Shown in pieces: positions 1 to 7,816 of a stretch of DNA of 64,000 nt (its first letter is position 1; every line of letters starts with the position of its first letter). This stretch comes from Pseudomonas sp. RIT-562 (lineage in GTDB: Bacteria; Pseudomonadota; Gammaproteobacteria; Pseudomonadales; Pseudomonadaceae), in contig NZ_JAPJIV010000017.1 in NCBI RefSeq assembly GCF_026241895.1, positions 93,214 to 157,213 of the forward strand, in the 5' to 3' direction. The notes beneath the pieces were generated by a model. That model had not been told where the DNA came from and did no database searches. It saw only the letters and a program-made list of their open reading frames with translations. The translations under genes and the position numbers were made by a program.

Positions 1-2871
1 GCATCGGGTCGTCTGATCATCAAGGCCGACGACGTGCATGTGAGCGGCAGCCAGGCTCGCGGTGCTACCGATTCGGCCGTCATCAGCGACGTTGGATCGC
101 TGGTCGTCGACGGGGTAGAGCAGACTTCTCGATCCTCAACCTACAACAAGGACAACAAATTCCTCGGCATCGTGCAAAAAGTCTCCAGCCACGACAGCGA
201 TAACAGCACCGCCCTGCGCAGCAAGTTGAGCTCTGACAGCAACCTCACCGTCAGGAGTCGCAAGGACATCGAGGTCGTCGGTTCGACGATCAAGGCGCGT
301 GGCACGCTCTCTGCCGATGCGCAGGAAGACGTGAAGGTGAGCTCGGCGCAGGACCAGACCAACCGCACAGACACCACCAAGGATCGCGGTTTTGACGGCT
401 ACGCCAAGGAACATGGCGCCGGTCAGTACCGTGCCGGTGTACGGTACGCGGGCAATGAAAAGACCGAGCGCCGTAATGAAACCCTCAATGAAAAATCCAT
501 CCTCAGCGGTGGCCAATTGCAGGTCAGCGCCGGCGGCGATCTGAAAATCAAAGGCGCCGAACTTGAAGCCACCAAGGGTGATGTGAACCTCAGCGGCAAG
601 ACGGTCGAACTCCTGGAGGAAAACAACCGCCTCGACACTTCGCTGGAAAACAGCACCACCGGTGGTGGTTTCTACGTCACCGGCGGCGTCGATCGCCTGG
701 GCAGCGGCTCCGAAATCGGCCATTCGGCGTCGAAGGACACCACCAGCAAAACCACCGCCCAGACCACCACAGTTGAAAGCAGTGGCCAAGTCAACATCAC
801 TGCCGACAAGTTAGTCACCGCAGGGGCACAGGTGACTGGCAACCAGGGAGTAAAACTGGAGGCAGACGAAGTCGAAAACCGGACGGCGCAGGACACCGAC
901 GACAGCTCTCATACGGAAAACAACTCCATAGTCGATGCTGGTATTAACGTTGAATACAAAGACATCGTCCCGCCGCTTATCGGCGCCGTCAAGGACGTGC
1001 TCACCGGCAACATGCCGGACATCGAAGCCTTGGGCAAATTGGGCAAACCTAACGTTGGGATCGACCTTGGCCTGGTCCACAAAAGCGCTGGCTCCGAAGA
1101 GCACAACAGCAACGCGCTGGTCAGCCAGATCACCGGTGGCGCCTTGGACGTCAACGTCAAAGGCACGCTCCGGGACGAGGGGACGCGCTGGGATGCGAAA
1201 AACGGTGCGTTGAACATCAGCGCCGAGCAATTGATCGCCGAAGCGGCCAGCAACACCCACAACCGGACGGACTCGGCGGTGGATGCCAAGGTCGACGTGC
1301 GCGTCTACACCACCACCGGCGAAGACGTGAATGTCACTGGCAGCGGCGAAGGCGGTAGCAGCCGCGTGCACAAAGAGACGTCCACTGCGGTAGTCGGGCG
1401 CTATGCCGGCAACCAGGGTGTGAACATCGAGCTGGGCGGTGACGGACGGTTCGAGGGCAGCGAGTTGGACGGTGGCAAGGCCGGCGTCAAGGTCCAGACC
1501 GGTGGCGACCTGGTGATGAACCAGGCCAACGACCGTGAGCGCAGCGAGGATACCAGTTTGCGCGGCAGTGCCTGGGTGAAAGGCGGTACCTTGCCGGGGG
1601 CAGAGGGCACCAATATTGATGTGGGCGGTGGCGTCCAGCTGGATTACAAAAATGCCAGCACCGATAACAGCCAGGCCCGGGTCGCCAGTATCAAGGGCAG
1701 CGGTCCAGTGCAGTTGAACAGTGGCGGCGACCAGGTTCATCAAGGTACAGCCATCGATACACCAGCACCGATTGAGCTGATCAGCGACGGCAAACTCGAC
1801 CTGCAAGCCGCCGCCGACACCGAACAGACTCGCGGGCTTAACCTGGGTGGCGGCCTGAACCTGGGCGGCAGCAAAACCAGTAGCGAGATGACGGATGAGA
1901 AGAAGGGCCTGCTCAACGCCAACGTGAACGTTGGCCGGGTCAATGAAACCTCCAGTACCCTGGCGGGCGGCAAGATCTCCAGCCAGGAACGGATCACCCT
2001 GGGTGGTGAGTCGATTCGCCTGGAGGGCACGCAATCTGGTGCACCGGACGTACGTTTGGTCGCTGGGGAGGGCGGGATCAATCTCGAATCGGCCCAGTCG
2101 AGCAAGACCCGCGACAACTGGAATGTCGAGCTCAAAGGCGGTGGTAACCTGGGCGGCAGCACACCGACAGCCGCAGCTCCAGATGGGCTTGCGTCCACTG
2201 ACTACGGCTTCAATGGCCAGGCCAAGGTGGGGATCGACAACCTGCGCAGCACCACTGCGCAAAACAGCCTGACGAAGGCCGATCGCGTAGTGCTCGACAG
2301 CGCCGGTGACGTGCAACTGGCGGGGGCGCGGATCGATGCCGATGCGGTCAGCGGCAAGGTGGGTGGCGACCTGAAGGTGCAAAGCCGTCAGGACCAGTTG
2401 AACCACAAACGCTTCGATGTTGACCTGAGCCTGACCGGCAAGAAACCTGCAGCGGTCGAGCCCGACAGTCTCACAGCGAACGCCACCCCCAAGGCCTTTG
2501 ATTACAAGCCGACCCTCAAGTTTGACGGCGACTATGCGTACAAGGACAGCGTGGGCCAGGTCTCCGGCATCAATAGTATCCAAGGCGTAAACCTCGCCGT
2601 GGCCGGCGCAACGCAACTGACGGGGGCCCGCATCGCCTCGCCAGAGGGTCGCGTTGACCTGGGCGACTCCAAGGTCGATACCACCACCTTGAGCAACCTC
2701 GATCACCGGATCAAGGCCGGTTTGGAACTGCCACAAAAAGCGGCCGCAGGTGGCAACACGTCGAACGAGTCGACCAGCGACCTGCAAACCCTCAACTTCG
2801 GCCCGGTCAGCGTAGGCAGCCGATTCGACACCCAGGCGCTGCAGGCAGGCGTCGACGAGGGCAACCTCTGA
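1..2871 (+). CDS. Filamentous haemagglutinin (TpsA-type adhesin), C-terminal part, 5' truncated by window
   Basis: The reading frame is open from base 1, so the true start lies upstream; about 956 residues are visible. The protein is low complexity and rich in Gly, Asn, Asp, Ser and Thr, with recurring beta-helix-type strands (LKIKGAELEA, VNITADKLVTAGAQV, LNLGGGLNLGGSKT), as in the haemagglutinin-repeat part of FhaB/HpmA/CdiA exoproteins exported through a TpsB outer-membrane pore. It ends at VDEGNL with a stop. No VENN pre-toxin motif and no globular toxin-like C-terminus is visible, so an adhesin is more likely than a contact-dependent inhibition toxin. The partner TpsB and the secretion domain are outside the window. 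Family call is firm; biological role is inferred. Confidence 0.88.
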   Translation, partial: ASGRLIIKADDVHVSGSQARGATDSAVISDVGSLVVDGVEQTSRSSTYNKDNKFLGIVQKVSSHDSDNSTALRSKLSSDSNLTVRSRKDIEVVGSTIKARGTLSADAQEDVKVSSAQDQTNRTDTTKDRGFDGYAKEHGAGQYRAGVRYAGNEKTERRNETLNEKSILSGGQLQVSAGGDLKIKGAELEATKGDVNLSGKTVELLEENNRLDTSLENSTTGGGFYVTGGVDRLGSGSEIGHSASKDTTSKTTAQTTTVESSGQVNITADKLVTAGAQVTGNQGVKLEADEVENRTAQDTDDSSHTENNSIVDAGINVEYKDIVPPLIGAVKDVLTGNMPDIEALGKLGKPNVGIDLGLVHKSAGSEEHNSNALVSQITGGALDVNVKGTLRDEGTRWDAKNGALNISAEQLIAEAASNTHNRTDSAVDAKVDVRVYTTTGEDVNVTGSGEGGSSRVHKETSTAVVGRYAGNQGVNIELGGDGRFEGSELDGGKAGVKVQTGGDLVMNQANDRERSEDTSLRGSAWVKGGTLPGAEGTNIDVGGGVQLDYKNASTDNSQARVASIKGSGPVQLNSGGDQVHQGTAIDTPAPIELISDGKLDLQAAADTEQTRGLNLGGGLNLGGSKTSSEMTDEKKGLLNANVNVGRVNETSSTLAGGKISSQERITLGGESIRLEGTQSGAPDVRLVAGEGGINLESAQSSKTRDNWNVELKGGGNLGGSTPTAAAPDGLASTDYGFNGQAKVGIDNLRSTTAQNSLTKADRVVLDSAGDVQLAGARIDADAVSGKVGGDLKVQSRQDQLNHKRFDVDLSLTGKKPAAVEPDSLTANATPKAFDYKPTLKFDGDYAYKDSVGQVSGINSIQGVNLAVAGATQLTGARIASPEGRVDLGDSKVDTTTLSNLDHRIKAGLELPQKAAAGGNTSNESTSDLQTLNFGPVSVGSRFDTQALQAGVDEGNL

Positions 2872-2879
2872 TGTAACTG

Positions 2880-2901
2880 GTAGGAGTGAGCTTGCTCGCA
2901 G
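2880..2901. repeat. Single REP half-site
   Basis: A lone degenerate copy of the GTAGGAGCGAGCCTGCTCGC palindrome lies just after the haemagglutinin stop codon. No inverted partner is seen nearby. Confidence 0.6.
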
Positions 2902-2934
2902 TGGCAAAGCTCGAAACGACAGGGATGTCGTTCC

Positions 2935-3039
2935 TTACGCCCTCACAAACGCCACCTCCCATGTACTTTCGCCGGACTCGTCCAAGCGGAGGACGAAGTT
3001 TTCGCTGTATCCATTGCCGCCGTGACCACGCCCAAATGC
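2935..3039 (-). pseudogene. Possible gene remnant, C-terminal fragment of an unknown protein
   Basis: On the minus strand a frame bounded upstream by TAG encodes about 34 residues with a protein-like composition, including GNGYSENF and LRLDESGESTWEVAFVRA, then TAA. There is no start codon or ribosome site. It looks like the tail of a once longer protein left between the adhesin and the AT-rich island. The rest of 2872-3123 holds nothing else I can name. A chance frame cannot be excluded. Confidence 0.3.
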
Positions 3040-3123
3040 CTATCCATAATCAACAGGTTCGAAACGCGATCTCTTCAGACGTTCAGCTGAGGAGTTGGCT
3101 TGTTGTTAACTCCTTAACAAGCC

Positions 3124-4002
3124 TTACGCAGTTCTGAGTTCAGCTACGTGTTTCTTGAACAAGGCCCGCGCACCGTAGGCGGGTAATATATTAAAAATAG
3201 CAAAACACATTTTTATCGCTATTTGAATGAAAATTATATGCATTATTTCGCTGTCTGGCATAGTGCCATAAAATGCAATGATGCAAAAAAGAAAGCTGTC
3301 TATTACCACGGCAAAAAAACTACTGAGAAATACTCTAATAAAAAGATATTTAGAATTTGTCAGCTCTTTGATTTTGCACAGCAAGTAGGAGTTGGCGTAT
3401 TCGGAGAATAGGAAGGAGACGGAGGATGCCACCAATACGGATGTAATATGGGTGACCAATTCCCCGTAAGCATTATCGAGTTGCCACCCCGGCAGATCTG
3501 GAAGGTAGCTCGTGGCACTCAAGAGAAAAAATATCAAGGCGTTGCTGGAAAATGCGAAGAGGATTGCTTTTCTTGCCAATCTGAAGCCGTAAAATTCGTT
3601 TAATAAGTCGACTATCAAGAATGTCAGTGGGTATAAAAATGTCCCGGGTGTAATAATGGTGCCTAATCGCTCTATGTAAAAAGGTTTTGCGGCTGCGAAA
3701 TTGGTAAATATATACAAGCTGAAAAGCAGCAAATTTAGCGCAACAAAAATCATCCATGAATTTTCGTGGCGGTCGTTCACTTCATATGCTGATGGCGCAG
3801 TCCCGCCAGAGTAGAATTTTCTATATATAGTTTTTATTTCTGCTTTATTCAAATTGTCGAGTATCTCGTTTTTTATTAACTCGTTTAATGAAATTTTTAT
3901 AATCTTTCCAGTTGACATAATCATGATAATGGCTAGTTTTTTGTCATTTTCAAACCCAAGCAATTTATATCTGCTATTTTCGACTGAATCATCTTTAGCC
4001 AT
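3124..4002 (-). CDS. VUT/YhhQ-family membrane protein with N-terminal extension (putative 7-deazaguanine/queuosine precursor transporter)
   Basis: 292 residues. Residues 1 to about 80 form a soluble, charged extension with a short hydrophobic strand (KLAIIMIMSTGKIIKISLNEL). From residue 82 there are about six membrane segments. The VUT signature, an acidic pair in the second segment followed by YG (FLIVDLLNEFYG, Asp131/Glu135), is present. YhhQ proteins of this family import queuosine precursors; typical members lack the extension. The start has a good GAGGAAAG ribosome site located inside the end of the upstream regulator, with which it overlaps by 8 nt, so translation is probably coupled. 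The gene is markedly AT-rich compared with its surroundings, suggesting recent transfer. Substrate is inferred from family only. Confidence 0.75.
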   Translation of the reverse strand: MAKDDSVENSRYKLLGFENDKKLAIIMIMSTGKIIKISLNELIKNEILDNLNKAEIKTIYRKFYSGGTAPSAYEVNDRHENSWMIFVALNLLLFSLYIFTNFAAAKPFYIERLGTIITPGTFLYPLTFLIVDLLNEFYGFRLARKAILFAFSSNALIFFLLSATSYLPDLPGWQLDNAYGELVTHITSVLVASSVSFLFSEYANSYLLCKIKELTNSKYLFIRVFLSSFFAVVIDSFLFCIIAFYGTMPDSEIMHIIFIQIAIKMCFAIFNILPAYGARALFKKHVAELRTA

Positions 4003-4591
4003 TAAATCTTTCCTCGATGATTGCTCCCACTACGCAAAAATCATCTGATGGTAAAAAACTGTTCGTGGTTATATAAAGTTTTTCTGTGGATCTGTTGTAT
4101 ATCAGCTTCTGTCGATCGCAATTTACCAAGCTCTTATTGATGATTAGCAAGTCGCCTGGTTCATGGGCTCCTGTAATTTCGCACTCCAAAAGGACGCCGA
4201 TCAAATTGCATGCGCTGCCGAAGTAGTAGGTAAGGGGGTAAAGTGTCGCTAGCTCGCCAATTCTTTTGTTTAGGTTCTGGATAAGTAAACTTTCTTTGAT
4301 TATTGGGATGGCTGCTGGATTCATATTGCCTTGTACGGATATGCTGCTCTCGATCACTTCTTTTTCTTCAAGGTTTATATATTCGATTTCTTTATACGAA
4401 ACTCCAAAGAAATCAGAAATCTTGCGCACAGTTGATTGCTGGACGTTTACGACTTTACCTTCCAGGATGTTATAAATTGTTGTTCGGGTTAAGCCCGCTG
4501 AATTACACAGAGAGAGCTGGGTTGTGCCGCGGCTTTTTATTAAGTATCTGATGTTATTTCTTAAGTTTTCTGTTTTCTCTTTTCTGTGCAT
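3995..4591 (-). CDS. XRE-family HTH regulator with S24/LexA-like C-terminal domain
   Basis: 198 residues. Residues about 8-65 are a Cro/CI-type helix-turn-helix (TTQLSLCNSAGLTRTTIYNILEG). After a linker the C-terminal half (EITGAHEPGDLLIINKSLV to VVGAIIEERF) resembles the beta-rich S24 peptidase/LexA fold seen in phage-type repressors; I do not see a clear Ser-Lys catalytic pair, so autocleavage is unproven. The start is preceded by GGTGA six bases upstream. It lies upstream of, and overlaps, the VUT-family gene, so it probably controls that gene and itself. Codon use is AT-rich like its partner and unlike the rest of the window. Confidence 0.8.
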   Translation of the reverse strand: MHRKEKTENLRNNIRYLIKSRGTTQLSLCNSAGLTRTTIYNILEGKVVNVQQSTVRKISDFFGVSYKEIEYINLEEKEVIESSISVQGNMNPAAIPIIKESLLIQNLNKRIGELATLYPLTYYFGSACNLIGVLLECEITGAHEPGDLLIINKSLVNCDRQKLIYNRSTEKLYITTNSFLPSDDFCVVGAIIEERFNG

Positions 4592-5032
4592 TTTTGATCA
4601 CCATTATTTTTATTAAGCAATCTTCCATGTTGGATAAGAAGCTGAGTCAAATGCGCTGCACTCATTTTTTGTTCTGAATTATGTACGTGATCGGGGCTTT
4701 CGCACCCTGGTAGAACGTTAAATAATGTTTCGTAAAGTAAATTGGTCTTGAGTTTGGGAATTTTCCTACGGAAAGGTGTTGATTTTTTTCATCTGAAGCT
4801 CTGGAGACCTCAATATCGTTCTGCTTCAGCGCTGGCCACAGTCCCATTGATATGGCTGTTTAAATTTTAATCAGTATTAATCATCATAATGGACATCTGT
4901 TTAAAAGTTTGATTAATGGTTATTGTTTTGGGTTATATTGTTTTTCCCTTGCCGTTAATACGCGTACAGTCGCTCATCGAGTCCCGGATGAACGAGTGGG
5001 GCGCGTTATTTATTTTTGCAAGGAGCTCAGGT
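4592..5032. other. AT-rich intergenic region upstream of the XRE regulator and DUF6124 gene
   Basis: This stretch lies between divergent genes and should hold both promoters. An inverted repeat, ATTAATCA at 4876-4883 and TGATTAAT at 4910-4917 separated by 26 bases, is a candidate operator. A 61-codon minus-strand frame at 4662-4847 is AT-rich but has no ribosome site, and I do not call it a gene. Confidence 0.45.
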
Positions 5033-5398
5033 GTGAAAAAGACTGTACCCAATGCCGCAGCAAACCCGAACTTTTCACTCGATAGCACCGTCGGTCTATC
5101 CGCCACCACAAAAGTCGCCGAACAGCTAGTCAGCGTGCCCCTACGCAATTCCGCTCGTCCCGAACCGGCCAGCCACTTCTTCGCCGTGGTTCCAGATGTA
5201 GATACCGAGTCCATGCTGTGTCACGCCTCGGAAACCCTCGCCTCACTTAGCGTCATGGCCACCGACCTGGCCCGCGAACTGGAAGGCCCACGTCGCCATG
5301 TGATCCTGGCCATCCAGCAGCTGTCCGCACTGAGCGAGCTATTGGTCAACCGCGCGCTCGACAATTTGCATCCGCCAGTGGGATTGCCCGAAAAATGA
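5033..5398 (+). CDS. DUF6124 family small protein
   Basis: 121 residues from a GTG start with AGGAG seven bases upstream; longer in-frame starts upstream have no ribosome site and would add AT-rich, unconserved-looking sequence. The C-terminal half (FFAVVPDVDTESMLCHASETLAS, then VILAIQQLSALSELLVNRALDNL) matches the pattern of the small Pseudomonas proteins grouped as DUF6124, from memory. These are often present in several copies per genome and have no known function. It is followed by a hairpin terminator, so it is probably a single-gene unit. Confidence 0.8.
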   Translation: MKKTVPNAAANPNFSLDSTVGLSATTKVAEQLVSVPLRNSARPEPASHFFAVVPDVDTESMLCHASETLASLSVMATDLARELEGPRRHVILAIQQLSALSELLVNRALDNLHPPVGLPEK

Positions 5399-5526
5399 GT
5401 CAAACGGCGTTGAGTTTTGCATTCGGTTGCCACTGGCGCGCAGCGAGCTAGCGCAGGTGGTGCTGCCTTGTTGCGACTTGATGGATGCTGTCGGTCGTAG
5501 GCTGCAGGGGCAGGCCTAGGTACAAG

Positions 5527-5554
5527 AAGGGCGCCTTTTTGGCGCCCCTTGTTT
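5527..5554. terminator. Intrinsic hairpin, probably bidirectional
   Basis: AAGGGCGCC and GGCGCCC(C)TT form a stem around a TTTTT loop, followed by GTTTG. It sits between the DUF6124 gene (+) and the end of the thiolase gene (-), which converge. Confidence 0.6.
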
Positions 5555-5645
5555 GAAATGGGAGTGTTCGGCCTCTGCCGTGAGCAGCTCTACCGCTCAT
5601 TTCAGCGATAAAGCGAGCCCGACGCTCAAAACATAGGGCCCATCC

Positions 5646-6827
5646 TCAAACCCGCTCAAAAATCGCCGCAATCCCCTGGCCACCGCCAATGCACATCGTC
5701 ACCAGCGCATACCGGCCGTTAATCCGCTGCAGTTCATGAATCGCCTTGGTGGCAATGATCGCTCCGGTCGCGCCGACAGGATGCCCCAGCGCGATCCCCG
5801 AGCCGTTCGGGTTGACCTTGGCCGGATCGAGGTCCAGCTCCTGGCTGACGGCGCAAGCCTGGGCGGCAAACGCGATGTTGGCTTCTACCACGTCCATATC
5901 CTGCACCGACAGCCCCGCGCGCTTGAGCGCCAGGCGCGTCGCCGGGATCGGTCCCAGGCCCATCAGTTCCGGTTCGACGCCGGCGTGGGCATAGCTGACC
6001 AAACGCGCCAGCGGACGCAGGCCATTGCGCTGCACCGCATCACCGGTGGCCATCACCAATGCCGCCGCACCATCGTTCAACCCCGAAGCATTACCCGCCG
6101 TTACCGAGCCGTCCTTTTTGAACGCCGGCTTCATCTGCGCCAGCTGTTCCAGGGAGGTTGCGCGAGGATGCTCGTCGACGTTGAACAGGATGGTGTCCTT
6201 GCGTCCCTGGATTTCCACCGTAGCGATCTGCTCGCTGAAATACCCATTGGCAATAGCAAACGCCGCACGTTTTTGATCTTCAAGGGCGAGGGCGTCCTGC
6301 ATTTCGCGGGTGATGCCGTTGCGCGCGGCGACGTTCTCGGCGGTGATGCCCATGTGAATGCCGTGGAACGGGTCATGCAGGATACCGAGCATGTAGTCGA
6401 TGGCCTGGACGTTGCCCATGCGCGAGCCCCAGCGCGCCGATGGCAGCAGGTACGGCCCGCGGCTCATGGACTCGGCACCGGCGCCGATGGCGATTTCGGC
6501 ATCGCCGAGCAGCAAGGTCTGGGCGGCGCTGATGATCGCTTGCAAGCCGGACCCGCACAGGCGGTTGACGTTGTAGGCGGGCGTCTCCTTGGGGATGCCG
6601 GCATTCATCGCCGCCACCCGGGAAATGTAGGCGTCGCGGGTTTCGGTAGGGATCACGTTACCCATCACCAGGTGGCCGATCTGCGCCGGATCGACGCCCG
6701 AGCGCTGCAAGGCGGCCTTGACCGCAGTCGTCGCGAGGTCGGCCGGTGGCACGTCTTTGAGCGAGCCGCCAAAGGTGCCAATGGCGGTGCGAGCGGCGCT
6801 GACGACAAAAACTTCTGGAGTGTTCAT
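5646..6827 (-). CDS. Thiolase, acetyl-CoA acetyltransferase family
   Basis: 393 residues, the usual thiolase length. The nucleophile Cys91 lies in NRLCGSGLQAI, the general-base His349 in GHPVGATGA, and the second Cys379 in CIGGGQG. The fourth motif, normally NEAFAAQ, reads NIAFAAQ (residues 317-323): the catalytic Asn is kept but Glu is replaced by Ile. It would make or cleave 3-ketoacyl-CoA in fatty-acid-like breakdown. It overlaps the upstream crotonase gene by four bases (ATGA), so both are one operon. Exact acyl substrate is unknown. Confidence 0.88.
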   Translation of the reverse strand: MNTPEVFVVSAARTAIGTFGGSLKDVPPADLATTAVKAALQRSGVDPAQIGHLVMGNVIPTETRDAYISRVAAMNAGIPKETPAYNVNRLCGSGLQAIISAAQTLLLGDAEIAIGAGAESMSRGPYLLPSARWGSRMGNVQAIDYMLGILHDPFHGIHMGITAENVAARNGITREMQDALALEDQKRAAFAIANGYFSEQIATVEIQGRKDTILFNVDEHPRATSLEQLAQMKPAFKKDGSVTAGNASGLNDGAAALVMATGDAVQRNGLRPLARLVSYAHAGVEPELMGLGPIPATRLALKRAGLSVQDMDVVEANIAFAAQACAVSQELDLDPAKVNPNGSGIALGHPVGATGAIIATKAIHELQRINGRYALVTMCIGGGQGIAAIFERV

Positions 6828-7606
6828 GGGGGTGTTCCTTTCGACGGATTCTTTTCAGTGCTGCGATTGAGCAGGGCGTTCAGCGCTGTTTGCGCTTCCT
6901 GAGTGTTCAGGCGTTCGATAAATAGCAGGTTTTCCTGGCGTATGGTGGCTTGCAGTTCCGCCAGCGAAGCCTGTTTGAGCAATTGCCTGGACTGGCGCAA
7001 TGCCCCTTGCGGCAACGCCAGCAGGCGTTGGGCCAGTTGCCGGGCGGCAACCAGGCATTGCGCGCCGTCGTCGCACAGTTCATTGGCCAGGCCCCACTGC
7101 ACGGCGTCGGCGCCGCTCAGGGTTTCACCCAGCAGCAATAAACGGGAGGCGCGGGCGTGGCCAAGCAGGCGCGGCAGCAGCAGCGTGGCGCCGAATTCCG
7201 GGCACAGGCCGATGTTGACGAAGGGCATGCGCAGCTTGGCGTTGCGGCTGACCACTACTTGATCGCAGTGCAACAGCAAGGTTGTGCCAATGCCGATAGC
7301 CGCGCCAGACACCGCCGCGATCAGTGGCGTTTGCAGCTGGGTCACCACCTGCATCAGGCGAAATGCCGGGCTGTCCAGGTGAGTGGGCGGGTTCTGCAGG
7401 AAATCCACCAGGTCATTGCCGCTGGTGAAACAGCTGTCGCCACCGGTGATGATGACGACGCCGATGGCCGGGTCCTCGTCTGCGGCCAGCAACAGGTTGG
7501 CCAGCTGCGTGTACATGGCGTTGTTCAGCGCGTTGAGTTTGTCGGGACGGTTAAACGTCAGCGTCAGTACGCCGGCGTTGCGGTCCTGCTGGATCAGATC
7601 GTTCAT
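6824..7606 (-). CDS. Crotonase-superfamily protein, probably enoyl-CoA isomerase
   Basis: 260 residues from the ATG at 7606; an in-frame start 25 codons upstream would add a non-conserved tail. The crotonase fold and the CoA-binding and oxyanion region (AAIGIGTTLLLHCD) are clear. The two hydratase glutamates of classical crotonase correspond to Thr109 and Phe129 here, so water addition is unlikely. A glutamate in GLCPEFGA (Glu137) sits where Delta3,Delta2-enoyl-CoA isomerases of the ECI2 type and PaaG carry their single acid. Automatic annotation would probably say enoyl-CoA hydratase. It is the first gene of a two-gene operon with the thiolase, fitting degradation of an unsaturated acyl chain. 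Confidence 0.8.
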   Translation of the reverse strand: MNDLIQQDRNAGVLTLTFNRPDKLNALNNAMYTQLANLLLAADEDPAIGVVIITGGDSCFTSGNDLVDFLQNPPTHLDSPAFRLMQVVTQLQTPLIAAVSGAAIGIGTTLLLHCDQVVVSRNAKLRMPFVNIGLCPEFGATLLLPRLLGHARASRLLLLGETLSGADAVQWGLANELCDDGAQCLVAARQLAQRLLALPQGALRQSRQLLKQASLAELQATIRQENLLFIERLNTQEAQTALNALLNRSTEKNPSKGTPP

Positions 7607-7816
7607 GAGCGACTCTGTTGTTCGGTGCGTCGGCCACTCTAAGCGCGAGACCCGCGCCGGATCTATGACAAAACGGGTCAACGCACCTGCTTCTTTTTGC
7701 CATGTCTACGGGCGCTAGGGTGGCCACACACCCATTCGGGGTATAGCGTCGCTCGCCTGATCGCTCAATAGTGGCTGCATCCGGTCATAAAGAACGCTTG
7801 ATAAGGTGAATGTGCC
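7607..7816. other. Intergenic region between divergent operons
   Basis: It must carry promoters for the crotonase-thiolase pair (-) and the binding-protein gene (+). I see no convincing palindrome or named operator. The plus-strand gene has AAGGTGA about ten bases before its start. Confidence 0.4.

Noticed and set aside
811..2907. 698-codon minus-strand open frame opposite the haemagglutinin gene
   Set aside because: It is a GC-driven shadow of the repeat-rich plus-strand gene with no recognisable domain or ribosome site.
4662..4847. 61-codon minus-strand frame upstream of the XRE regulator
   Set aside because: No ribosome site and no recognisable motif in an AT-rich gap.
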